Assembly: GCA_009774465.1 (NCBI GenBank)
Contig: VSNT01000132.1
Coordinates: forward strand, 1 to 10,085
DNA: 10,085 bases
Reading direction: 5' to 3'
Source: Lachnospiraceae bacterium
Lineage (GTDB): Bacteria; Bacillota_A; Clostridia; Lachnospirales; Lachnospiraceae
Within the stretch, counting starts at the first letter, position 1. Every line of letters begins with the position of its first letter. The notes beneath the pieces are model-generated. The model was not told where the DNA came from. It saw only the letters and a program-made list of their open reading frames with translations, and ran no database searches. The translations under genes and the position numbers were made by a program. Below are positions 1 to 6,276 of the stretch, in pieces.

Positions 1-54
1 TAATAATACTGGTTTTCAAAAATGAGTGTTGTTCCAAAAACTATGGATTTTTAA

Positions 55-100
55 AATAATAAAATTCCGGATTATCATGCTTTCACACATGATAATCCGG
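55..100 (-). terminator. Rho-independent terminator of the serine recombinase gene
   Basis: Bases 67-79 (CCGGATTATCATG) and 88-100 form a perfect 13-bp inverted repeat around an 8-base loop, beginning 6 bases past the recombinase stop codon. On the minus strand the stem is followed by a T-rich run (55-66), as expected for an intrinsic terminator. The plus-strand side is also T-rich, so it may act in both directions and stop transcription entering from the left. A recombination site is an alternative reading, but the position right after the stop fits a terminator better. Confidence 0.8.
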
Positions 101-106
101 ATTATT

Positions 107-712
107 TTATTTCGATATGTTTCCTTTTCTTTTTCTTGCCCGATAGTAAAAAGTTCCTGTTTTCAGTCCACACAGTCTGGCCGCTTCATCTGCTGTAATT
201 TCCTTTGACAGCCATTTTTTGTAAGTGCTGTTAAAATCCGGCGCTTTCTTTTCCGGTCTTCCGAACTTTACACCGCGCCTTCTGGCAGCCTCAATGCCCT
301 CCATTTGACGTTCCTTAAGTGTTTTTCGTTCATTCTCACTCACATAGCTAAGTAGTGCCAGAACCAGATCCGCTATCAACGTTCCCAGAAGATCCTTGCC
401 TTTTCTGGTATCAAGCAGAGGCATATCCAGTATCACAATATCTACTTTCTTCTCTTTTGTCAGAATTCTCCATTGCTCCAAAACCTCTTCATAATTTCTT
501 CCAAGCCTGTCAATGCTTTTCACATACAGGGTATCCCCCTCTTTTAAACTCCTCAGCAGCTTCCTGTACATCGGACGATTAAAATCTTTTCCAGACTGCT
601 TGTCAATGTAAATATTTTTTTCTTCAATCCCTGCTTCCAACATTGCAAGCAATTGCCTGTCTTCATTCTGATGCTGCGTGCTTACACGCACATACGAGTA
701 TGATTTTCCCAT
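107..712 (-). CDS. Small serine recombinase (resolvase/invertase family), 201 aa
   Basis: This is a site-specific DNA recombinase of the small serine (resolvase/invertase) type, which cuts and rejoins DNA through a serine-DNA covalent intermediate. The N-terminal catalytic domain (about 1-130) has YVRVST with nucleophile Ser11 and Arg9, then Arg46, and SIDRLGRN with Asp68, Arg69 and Arg72. These correspond to the gamma-delta resolvase set S10, R8, R45, D67, R68 and R71, so the active site is complete. A long helix (SENER, then KERQMEGIEAARRRG, about 125-147) leads to the motif KFGRP and a C-terminal helix-turn-helix at about 168-192. The length is normal for the family. I chose the ATG at 712 because AAGGAAGG lies about 11 bases upstream and the predicted promoter lies between it and an earlier in-frame ATG at 748. 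The neighbouring hicAB operon suggests an accessory or formerly mobile segment. Target site and biological role (resolution, inversion or excision) cannot be read from the sequence. Confidence 0.9.
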   Translation of the reverse strand: MGKSYSYVRVSTQHQNEDRQLLAMLEAGIEEKNIYIDKQSGKDFNRPMYRKLLRSLKEGDTLYVKSIDRLGRNYEEVLEQWRILTKEKKVDIVILDMPLLDTRKGKDLLGTLIADLVLALLSYVSENERKTLKERQMEGIEAARRRGVKFGRPEKKAPDFNSTYKKWLSKEITADEAARLCGLKTGTFYYRARKRKGNISK

Positions 713-738
713 GCCACACAATTCCTTCCTTTTTTGGA

Positions 739-767
739 ATAATAGCATAAAAAATCATCTCGTCCAA
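739..767 (-). promoter_or_regulatory. Predicted promoter of the recombinase gene
   Basis: On the minus strand, TATTAT (739-744) is preceded by TGC, which makes an extended -10 element. A weak -35 (TTGGAC, 762-767) sits 17 bases further upstream. Transcription would start near 732, downstream of the alternative ATG at 748, which supports translation from 712. The promoter falls entirely in the 60-base gap after hicB, so the recombinase can be expressed independently of hicAB. Confidence 0.5.
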
Positions 768-772
768 AGAAA

Positions 773-1183
773 TTATAATATATTTAGCTTTGCTATCAAT
801 GCCTCCTGCAATACTCTGGATACATTAATATTCGCCTTTTCAGCTTCCCGGTTTAACCAGTTAGGCAAAGTAACATTTCTTCTTACCGCCTTATTGTCAA
901 TCCTTCTGCGATACTCTTCAAAATCAACATCTACCAAAGATATATAACTGAATCCATTCTCCACAAAGGTTCCTGAACTTAATTCAATATTTTCAAGTTC
1001 TGACGCTTTTGGTATTTCCAACTCCATGTCTTCTAATGTAATTCCCTTTAATCCAATCGCATCTCGAGCCATTTCAATGGCGTCCAGCTTATTTTTTCCT
1101 TCTGTAAAAATTTTCATATCAGGTACCTCTACTAAGACTTCATTTTCAGTTTGAGTAAAAATTGTTGGATATACTGTTTTCAT
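773..1183 (-). CDS. hicB: HicB-family antitoxin, 136 aa
   Basis: This is the antitoxin of a type II HicAB toxin-antitoxin pair. It should bind and neutralise HicA and repress the operon. Residues 1 to about 60 match the HicB N-terminal fold (MKTVYPTIF, then VEVPD and FTEGKNKLDAIEMARDAIG). The C-terminal segment (RRNVTLPNWLNREAEKANI, then NVSRVLQEALIAKL, about 99-134) looks like a ribbon-helix-helix DNA-binding domain, typical of the longer HicB proteins. The ATG at 1183 is chosen because GGAGG lies 6 bases upstream; the in-frame TTG at 1195 overlaps that ribosome site and is unlikely to be used. It starts 15 bases after the hicA stop, so the two are cotranscribed toxin first, the usual hicAB order. 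The assignment rests on the family pattern plus the adjacent hicA. Confidence 0.9.
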   Translation of the reverse strand: MKTVYPTIFTQTENEVLVEVPDMKIFTEGKNKLDAIEMARDAIGLKGITLEDMELEIPKASELENIELSSGTFVENGFSYISLVDVDFEEYRRRIDNKAVRRNVTLPNWLNREAEKANINVSRVLQEALIAKLNIL

Positions 1184-1198
1184 TTCAACCTCCAAATT

Positions 1199-1369
1199 TC
1201 ATAATCCCCATTTTTTCATAATTGCCTTAGCCAATTTTTCATTTATTTCCTTATGTCTGGGAATTTCCTCTATATTTTCACCTCTGACATATACATCATG
1301 ATTTCCTCCATGTCGTTTAAACTTAAATCCAATTTTAATCAATTTTTTAACCAGATCTTTTTGTTTCAT
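1199..1369 (-). CDS. hicA: HicA-family mRNA interferase toxin, 56 aa
   Basis: The translation starts MKQKDLVKKLIKIGFKFKRH, continues GGNHDVYVRGENIEEIPRHK and ends EINEKLAKAIMKKWGL. HicA toxins are tiny double-stranded-RNA-binding-fold RNases that cleave mRNA and arrest translation. The hallmarks seen are the N-terminal helix (KDLVKKLIKIGF), the glycine-rich turn followed by the catalytic histidine (GGNH, His24), a short beta-strand, and the IPRHKEI segment before the last helix. At 56 aa it is near the short end of the family but looks complete: start and stop are intact and no frameshift is visible. The ribosome site (GAAGAA) is weak, whereas hicB has a strong GGAGG, which would favour excess antitoxin. 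A dedicated promoter and palindromic operator lie directly upstream. Confidence 0.9.
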   Translation of the reverse strand: MKQKDLVKKLIKIGFKFKRHGGNHDVYVRGENIEEIPRHKEINEKLAKAIMKKWGL

Positions 1370-1384
1370 TTGTATTCTTCATCA

Positions 1385-1414
1385 ATTATACACATTTTAT
1401 GTGTATAAAGTCAA
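1385..1414 (-). promoter_or_regulatory. hicAB promoter
   Basis: On the minus strand the -35 TTGACT (1409-1414) and a perfect consensus -10 TATAAT (1385-1390) are separated by 18 bases. The -10 ends 15 bases before the hicA ATG, so the predicted leader is very short. This is one of the two best sigma-A-like promoters in the window. Confidence 0.75.
1386..1408. promoter_or_regulatory. Palindromic operator overlapping the hicAB promoter
   Basis: TTATACACAT (1386-1395) and ATGTGTATAA (1399-1408) form a perfect 10-bp inverted repeat around 3 bases. The repeat covers the whole promoter spacer and most of the -10. HicB antitoxins with a ribbon-helix-helix domain repress their own operon by binding such repeats, so this is the likely HicB/HicAB binding site. 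The palindrome is seen directly; the binding is inferred. Confidence 0.7.
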
Positions 1415-1594
1415 CAACTACAAACATTACTTATTTACGTTTTCTTTTTACCACGTTAGTTATTAGGAAATTTAACGAAAACATCCCGACTGTTCCATTT
1501 ACACTGAACTATAAGAAAACAAAGATTTTAAAGATATAGCTACATTATCATTTATTTTTCATTTTAACAATAAATTTTTAATAAACTTTTAATT
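1415..1594. other. AT-rich intergenic DNA without a recognisable gene
   Basis: About 180 bases between the hicAB promoter and the terminator of the next gene contain stops in the frames I checked and no convincing ribosome site. The stretch is markedly AT-rich (13 of 60 bases G/C at 1501-1560). I recognise no RNA gene, repeat or attachment site. It may mark the boundary between the chromosomal genes to the right and the recombinase/hicAB segment to the left. Confidence 0.5.
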
Positions 1595-1657
1595 AAAAAA
1601 ATAGAGCAAAATCTCACTCTGTTAGAATTAATTCCATAGTGATTTTCTGCTCTATTT
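1595..1657 (-). terminator. Rho-independent terminator of the coiled-coil protein gene
   Basis: On the minus strand AAATAGAGCA (1648-1657) pairs with TGCTCTATTT (1599-1608). The stem continues through AAATC/GATTT and CACT/AGTG with small bulges, and a run of seven T follows (1595-1601). It begins 27 bases after the stop codon at 1685. It isolates this gene from hicAB downstream. Confidence 0.85.
1638..1650. repeat. 13-base direct repeat, copy 1
   Basis: AGTGATTTTCTGC here is identical to 2359-2371. The two copies flank the coiled-coil protein gene. This copy forms part of the terminator stem of that gene. It may be coincidence in AT-rich intergenic DNA. Confidence 0.4.
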
Positions 1658-1684
1658 ACGTCGCTTCAGTTATTAAATCAAATT

Positions 1685-2257
1685 TTAAACACGCATATCA
1701 AAAGGCATATATGGAAGCTTACCTGCATCCATTTCCTCTACTGGCATTAAATTCCCTTCCTGCAGTTCCTTAGCCGATTGCTCAAGAATCTCTTCCTCTA
1801 CTTCCTCCATCGCTTCGGAAACTGCCTCTTCCATTTCCTCCAGACTTTCCGTTAATGCTCCCTTGGATTCATCTAATCCAAGCGCTTCTTCCGCCATCTC
1901 CTTCTTTCTTTCCTCCGGTGTCTTTGGCTCCGTCTTTTCCGTTGCTTCTGCAATCTTCTCGCCCTGTTCCATCGCTTCATCCAGGACGTGTCCCATCTGC
2001 TCATTATTATAGGCCTTTTTCACTTCTGCTATCTGATCTTCATAGGAGTGAAACATCTCAAGCTTTCTTGCAATCTCTTCCAGGCTGTCGCATTCCATAT
2101 TTTTTAAGTTTGCTTTCTGATTCTCCAAAAAATCTATCTGGTTCTGTGCTTTCTGCTGACGCTCCATCTTATCCTGCGCGCTCTTTGATGTTCCAAATGC
2201 TCCAAACTGCCGACTCAAAGCAGAAAAAATATTTGACTGATTAATTGATAGATTCAT
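1685..2257 (-). CDS. Acidic coiled-coil protein of unknown function, 190 aa
   Basis: I do not recognise this protein. It begins MNLSINQSNIFSALSRQFGA, has no signal peptide or membrane segment, and contains a single cysteine. Residues about 27-85 are charged and helical (DKMERQQKAQNQIDFLENQK and similar), with heptad-like spacing. About 100-165 is strongly acidic (EEMEEAVSEAMEEVEEEILE), with a short proline-containing joint (EPKTPEERKK) between. The tail is YMPFDMRV. These features suggest a soluble rod-like or oligomeric protein. The start is set by AGGAGG at 2264-2269: an upstream ATG at 2263 directly abuts that ribosome site, whereas the ATG at 2257 is 6 bases away. It follows the prfB terminator by about 135 bases and ends in its own terminator, so it is probably a single-gene unit. 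No confident promoter was found; an ATGACA-like -35 is present, but its spacing to TATATA is too long. The gene looks real (ribosome site, terminator, biased composition), but any role would be guesswork. Confidence 0.75.
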   Translation of the reverse strand: MNLSINQSNIFSALSRQFGAFGTSKSAQDKMERQQKAQNQIDFLENQKANLKNMECDSLEEIARKLEMFHSYEDQIAEVKKAYNNEQMGHVLDEAMEQGEKIAEATEKTEPKTPEERKKEMAEEALGLDESKGALTESLEEMEEAVSEAMEEVEEEILEQSAKELQEGNLMPVEEMDAGKLPYMPFDMRV

Positions 2258-2358
2258 AACCATCCTCCTGTAAAAAATTCATCACCAAAAACTGTTCTTT
2301 TCTTCTGTTATATACATCGGACTGTCTCAAATTTTGTCATAGCTTTTTGCTATAAAAC

Positions 2359-2371
2359 AGTGATTTTCTGC
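2359..2371. repeat. 13-base direct repeat, copy 2
   Basis: This is identical to 1638-1650 and lies in the leader between the prfB terminator and the coiled-coil protein gene. Identity stops sharply at both ends of the 13 bases. Confidence 0.4.
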
Positions 2372-2392
2372 AATGAAAAACAACGCTATGTT

Positions 2393-2420
2393 AAAAGAGC
2401 CATCACATTGATGGCTCTTT
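2393..2420 (-). terminator. prfB terminator overlapping the stop codon
   Basis: AAAGAGCCATCA (2394-2405) and its complement at 2409-2420 form a perfect 12-bp stem with a 3-base loop. On the minus strand only four T follow at once (2393-2396), with another T run about 10 bases on. The prfB stop codon TGA (2403-2405) lies inside the stem, so part of the hairpin is coding sequence and a terminating ribosome would cover it. The stem is strong; the tail is only moderate. Confidence 0.7.
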
Positions 2421-3534
2421 CGCAGTTTTACTTACATTTATCCACTTTAAATATTCATTGATAAAAAGGTCAATTGCTCCGTCCATGACTGCATCCACAT
2501 TTCCTGTTTCTGCACTGGTTCGATGGTCTTTGACCATAGTATAGGGCTGCATAACATACGACCGGATCTGATTTCCCCAGCCAATTTCCTTTACTTCCCC
2601 GCGGATGTCGGAAAGCTTTTCCGCATTAGCTTCCTTTTTCAGCATATACAGCTTTGCTTTCAGCATCTGCATGGCCTTGTCCTTATTTTGAAACTGGGAA
2701 CGTTCATTCTGACACTGAACCACAATCCCTGTAGGGATATGGGTAATGCGGATTGCTGAGGAAGTTTTATTTATATGCTGGCCTCCGGCGCCGCTGCTTC
2801 GATAAGTGTCAATCCGAAGCTCGTCTTCATTGATCTCCACATCCACATCCTCTTCAATATCCGGCATAACATCTAAAGATACAAAGGAAGTCTGGCGCTT
2901 TCCCTGGGCATTAAAAGGTGAAATACGCACCAGCCTGTGAACGCCCTTTTCCGACTTTAAATATCCATAGGCGTTGGTTCCGTTTACCTGAAAAGTCACC
3001 GACTTGATTCCAGCTTCATCTCCATCCAGATAGTCCAAAACCTCCACGGAAAATCCCCTGCGCTCAGCCCATCTGGTATACATCCGGTAAAGCATGGAAC
3101 ACCAGTCACAGCTTTCCGTTCCTCCGGCACCTGCATTTAACTTTAAAATAGCATTTAATCCGTCATATTCATCAGAAAGCAATGTGCTGATACGAATCTC
3201 CTCAAATGCGCTGATAAACTCATCAAGCTCTGTCCGTATATCTTCGGCAAGCTGTTCATCCTCTTCCTCGTATCCCATCTCGATTAATGTCTCAATGTCC
3301 TCGTACTGAGCAGACAGCCCTTCAATCGTTTCTACTGTATCTTTCAGATTTTTCAGTTCTTTCATTTTACGGTTGGAACTGTCAGGATCATCCCAAAACC
3401 CGGGGGCCTCCATTTCTCTTTCCAGCTCTTCAATCTTTTTTGACTTATTTGCTAAGTCAAAGTGAATCCCTCACTTCCGCTAAAGGGCTTTTATATGCCT
3501 GTAATTCAGACTTCATCTGGTCTAACTCTACCAC
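2403..3534 (-). CDS. prfB: Peptide chain release factor 2 with programmed +1 frameshift, about 376 aa
   Basis: RF2 recognises UGA and UAA at the ribosomal A site and triggers release of the finished protein. The reading frame is join(complement 3534-3460, 3458-2403). Translation starts at GTG 3534, which directly follows an in-frame TAA and has AGGTGA 7 bases upstream. It runs 25 codons to CTT TGA, then slips +1 by skipping base 3459 and continues DLANKSKKIEELEREMEAPG. With this numbering the stop-codon-reading SPF motif falls at residues 205-207 and the peptidyl-hydrolysis GGQ at 250-252, exactly as in E. coli RF2, which confirms the start and the shift. Residue 246 is Ser, as in many bacteria. 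The N-terminal coiled-coil domain (to about 115) and the NERSQFQNK region are normal. A gene finder without recoding would start falsely at 3413. It lies 122 bases downstream of secA in the common Firmicute order and ends in TGA, the codon RF2 itself reads. Confidence 0.97.
3456..3471 (-). promoter_or_regulatory. prfB autoregulatory frameshift site
   Basis: Reading the minus strand, an SD-like AGG (3469-3471), part of GAGGGA, is followed by GAT TCA and the slippery CTT TGA C (3462-3456). The spacing equals that of the E. coli site, and the UGA is codon 26 in both. When RF2 is scarce the ribosome pauses at UGA, and the tRNA on CUU slips one base forward to UUU, giving full-length RF2. When RF2 is abundant, a 25-residue peptide is released. 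The SD-like element (AGGGAT) is weaker than the E. coli AGGGGG. Confidence 0.95.
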
Positions 3535-3567
3535 TTAACGTTCACCTCTTTCTTTTTTATACTATTT

Positions 3568-3651
3568 TCATTTTAAAAACACATCAATCCGGCTTTTTGC
3601 GGGCATCTTGGCTGCCTTTTTACAGGCTGCGGCCATCAGGCTTAAAACCAT
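3568..3651 (-). CDS. Candidate small ORF between secA and prfB, 27 aa
   Basis: An intact 27-codon frame starts at ATG 3651, five bases after the secA stop, and ends at TGA 3568. It encodes MVLSLMAAACKKAAKM followed by PAKSRIDVFLK. The purines of the last secA codons (AGGAAG) are in place to serve as its ribosome site, which suggests translational coupling. The peptide is basic, with Ala/Lys-rich character, and its codon choice resembles the neighbours. I know no family for it. It fills most of the 122-base secA-prfB gap, which could otherwise simply be a leader. A short frame like this can arise by chance, so confidence is low. Confidence 0.35.
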   Translation of the reverse strand: MVLSLMAAACKKAAKMPAKSRIDVFLK

Positions 3652-3656
3652 ATATC

Positions 3657-6221
3657 TTACTTCCTGCCACAGCACTGTTTATATTTCTTTCCACTGCCGC
3701 AGGGACATGGATCGTTTGGATAAATCTTTGCATTCTCACGTTTTACCGGAGTTTTTGCTGCCGAATCATCTTTATTTGTGCCTGTCACCTTGGCAACCTG
3801 CTCTCTTTCAACCTTCTGCTCTACTCTGACTCTGAACAGGACTCTTACTGTTTCCTCTCTGATGTTCTGTGTCATATCATCAAACATTTCATATCCACTG
3901 AGTTTATATTCCACTAAGGGATCTCTCTGTCCATATGCCTGCAGGCCTACCCCCTGACGAAGCTGATCCATATCGTCAATATGATCCATCCATTTTCTGT
4001 CAATTACCTTAAGCAATATCACCCGCTCCAGCTCACGAATTGCTTCTGTTTCTGGAAACTCTGCTTCCTTGGCCTCATAAAGCTTCACTGCCTCTTCCTT
4101 AAGCTGCTGCTTTAAAGAATTCTTTTTCGGCGTATTGATACGCCCTCTGTTAACAGGCCTTAAGGGAATCGTGGGAAGAAGCAATGTATTAAGCTCTTCA
4201 AGATTCCAGTCATCATAATCCGTATCGTCGCCAATCACAATGTCTACCGTATTCTCTGTAATATCAGTGATCATCTTATAAATTACATCTCTCATGCTTT
4301 CGCCATTTAGCACACGACGTCTTTCCTCGTAGATAATCTCCCTCTGCTCATTCATGACCTGATCATATTCCAAAAGATTTTTTCTGATGCCATAGTTATT
4401 GGTTTCTATCTTCTTTTGCGCAGATTCAATTGCATTACTTAATGTCTTATGTTCAATTTCCTGATTTTCAGGAATGCCAAGGGCATTAAACATGCTGATT
4501 AAACGTTCGGAACCAAATAAACGCATCAAATCGTCTTCCAGAGAAATATAGAACTTGGATTCGCCGGGATCTCCCTGACGTCCTGAACGCCCTCTTAACT
4601 GATTGTCTATACGTCTGGACTCATGTCTTTCCGTACCGATGATTTTAAGTCCGCCTGCACTCCTTGCCGCATCATCCAGCTTAATATCAGTACCACGTCC
4701 TGCCATATTAGTAGCAATGGTGACAGCCCCGCTGACACCTGCTTCCGCAACAATTTCCGCTTCCAGTTCATGGAATTTTGCATTCAAAACCTTGTGGGGA
4801 ATTCCCTGCTTGCCAAGAAGTTTACTGAGTTCCTCGGAAGCCTCAATGGTAATGGTGCCTACCAGTACTGGTTGTCCTTTTTGATAAGATGCTTTTACTG
4901 CTTCCACGATTGCATGAAGCTTTTCTTTTCTGGTCTTGTATACCGCATCCTGCAAATCCACTCTGGCAACCGGCTTATTTGTGGGAATTTCAACCACATC
5001 CATACCATATATATCACGAAATTCTCTTTCTTCTGTAAGCGCAGTACCTGTCATGCCTGCCTTCTTTTCAAACTTGTTAAAAAAGTTCTGGAATGTAATG
5101 GTAGCCAGCGTTTTACTCTCTCGCTTCACCTTCACATGTTCCTTGGCTTCAATGGCCTGATGAAGTCCATCTGAATAACGTCGTCCCGGCATAATACGTC
5201 CGGTGAATTCATCCACGATTAAAACCTGATCGTCCTTAACTACATAATCCTGATCCTTAAACATCAGATTGTTTGCCCGAAGGGCAAGATTAATGTTGTG
5301 CTGTATTTCAATATTTTCCGGATCTGCAAGGTTGTCAATCTGGAAAAACTTTTCTACCTTTTCAACGCCCTGGGCGGTAAGGTTAACCACCTTGTCCTTT
5401 TCATTGACAATAAAATCACCGGTTTCTTCTCTTTCCACGCCCATGATGGCATCCATTTTGGTCAGTTCCTGCATGTCCTCGCCGCGTTTCATCTGCTTGG
5501 CAAGGATATCGCATACTTCATATAGCTTGGTTGATTTGCCGCTTTGTCCTGAAATAATAAGAGGCGTTCTTGCTTCATCAATAAGCACAGAGTCTACCTC
5601 ATCAATGATGGCATAATGCAGGTCGCGTAAAACCAGTTGTTCCTTATAAATCACCATGTTGTCACGCAGATAGTCAAAACCTAATTCATTATTTGTAACA
5701 TAGGTAATATCGCAGCCATATGCTTCTCTTCTCTCCTCCGGCTTCATGCTGTTTAAAACAACGCCCACCTTAAGACCTAAAAATTCATGAACCTGCCCCA
5801 TCCACTCAGCATCACGCTTCGCCAGGTAATCATTGACAGTGACAACATGTACTCCTTTCCCCTCTAATGCATTTAAATAAGCAGGAAGCAGACATGTCTG
5901 TGTTTTTCCTTCACCTGTTTTCATTTCGGCAATACGTCCCTGGTGGAGAACAATTCCGCCAACAAGCTGAACCCGGTAGTGTTCCGTATGCAGCACTCTT
6001 CTGGCTGCCTCTCTTACCACAGCATAAGCTTCCGGAAGCAGATCATCCAGCGATTCTCCCTCCGCGTATCTTTTCTTAAACTCTTCCGTTTTTCCACGAA
6101 GCTCCTCATCACTAAGCTCCATCATCTTTGGACGCAGGTCTTCAATTGCCTGCACAGTTCCTTCTATACGCTTAAGCTCTCTCTCACTATGTGTACCAAA
6201 TACCTTTTGGATTAAGTTCAT
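3657..6221 (-). CDS. secA: Preprotein translocase ATPase SecA, 854 aa
   Basis: SecA is the peripheral motor ATPase that drives unfolded preproteins through the SecYEG channel at the inner face of the membrane. Visible landmarks are Walker A MKTGEGKT (100-107), the DEAD-type Walker B IIDEVDSVL with DEVD at 207-210, and ARTPLIISG. Further on are KAGMTGTA, NMAGRGTDIKL and QLRGRSGRQGDPG of the second nucleotide-binding domain. The C-terminal zinc motif is CPCGSGKKYKQCC with ligands Cys839, Cys841, Cys850 and Cys851, the segment known to contact SecB and lipids. Length is normal for single-copy SecA1. The start is ATG 6221, 5 bases after GGAGG; an in-frame ATG at 6233 overlaps that ribosome site. 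prfB follows, the usual partner in Firmicutes; the hpf gene often found upstream is absent here, with a regulator gene in its place. The intact zinc tail is worth noting because many Firmicutes lack a classical SecB. Confidence 0.98.
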   Translation of the reverse strand: MNLIQKVFGTHSERELKRIEGTVQAIEDLRPKMMELSDEELRGKTEEFKKRYAEGESLDDLLPEAYAVVREAARRVLHTEHYRVQLVGGIVLHQGRIAEMKTGEGKTQTCLLPAYLNALEGKGVHVVTVNDYLAKRDAEWMGQVHEFLGLKVGVVLNSMKPEERREAYGCDITYVTNNELGFDYLRDNMVIYKEQLVLRDLHYAIIDEVDSVLIDEARTPLIISGQSGKSTKLYEVCDILAKQMKRGEDMQELTKMDAIMGVEREETGDFIVNEKDKVVNLTAQGVEKVEKFFQIDNLADPENIEIQHNINLALRANNLMFKDQDYVVKDDQVLIVDEFTGRIMPGRRYSDGLHQAIEAKEHVKVKRESKTLATITFQNFFNKFEKKAGMTGTALTEEREFRDIYGMDVVEIPTNKPVARVDLQDAVYKTRKEKLHAIVEAVKASYQKGQPVLVGTITIEASEELSKLLGKQGIPHKVLNAKFHELEAEIVAEAGVSGAVTIATNMAGRGTDIKLDDAARSAGGLKIIGTERHESRRIDNQLRGRSGRQGDPGESKFYISLEDDLMRLFGSERLISMFNALGIPENQEIEHKTLSNAIESAQKKIETNNYGIRKNLLEYDQVMNEQREIIYEERRRVLNGESMRDVIYKMITDITENTVDIVIGDDTDYDDWNLEELNTLLLPTIPLRPVNRGRINTPKKNSLKQQLKEEAVKLYEAKEAEFPETEAIRELERVILLKVIDRKWMDHIDDMDQLRQGVGLQAYGQRDPLVEYKLSGYEMFDDMTQNIREETVRVLFRVRVEQKVEREQVAKVTGTNKDDSAAKTPVKRENAKIYPNDPCPCGSGKKYKQCCGRK

Positions 6222-6237
6222 ACCAACCTCCATTTAT

Positions 6238-6276
6238 AAAAACTGCAAATCTAATTGTATCAGATTCACAGTTTTT
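6238..6276 (-). terminator. Probable terminator of the HD-GYP/GGDEF gene
   Basis: AAAAACTG (6238-6245) pairs with CAGTTTTT (6269-6276). The stem extends through two G-T wobbles and AATCT/AGATT to about 15 bp around a 9-base loop. On the minus strand it ends in TTTTTAT. It begins 37 bases past the stop at 6314. The stem is AT-rich, so termination may be partial, leaving some read-through into secA. It contains the secA promoter. Confidence 0.5.

Noticed and set aside
67..100. The 13-bp palindrome as a recombination crossover site for the serine recombinase
   Set aside because: It sits directly behind the stop codon with a T-rich tail, as a terminator does. No second copy or accessory repeats of a res or inversion site are visible in the window.
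713..748. Twelve extra N-terminal residues on the recombinase (ATG 748)
   Set aside because: They lie upstream of the family's usual MxxYxYVRVS start, overlap the predicted -10 and lack a ribosome site.
2340..2358. A small hairpin (ATAGC/GCTAT with a 5-base loop) upstream of the coiled-coil gene as a riboswitch
   Set aside because: The stem is only 5-6 bp with an A-rich loop and no further conserved structure. It is consistent with chance.
2403..3413. prfB as a 336-aa protein starting at ATG 3413
   Set aside because: This removes the conserved N-terminus and the frameshift site, and shifts the SPF and GGQ positions by 40 residues. No good ribosome site precedes 3413.
3462..3917. A 151-aa plus-strand open frame across the prfB start and the secA 3' end
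   Set aside because: It is antisense to the secA zinc domain and the prfB frameshift site, has no ribosome site and no recognisable protein pattern. It is a shadow of strongly supported genes.
4623..5174. A 183-aa plus-strand open frame inside secA
   Set aside because: It is antisense to conserved SecA motor domains, with composition typical of a reverse-strand shadow and no ribosome site.
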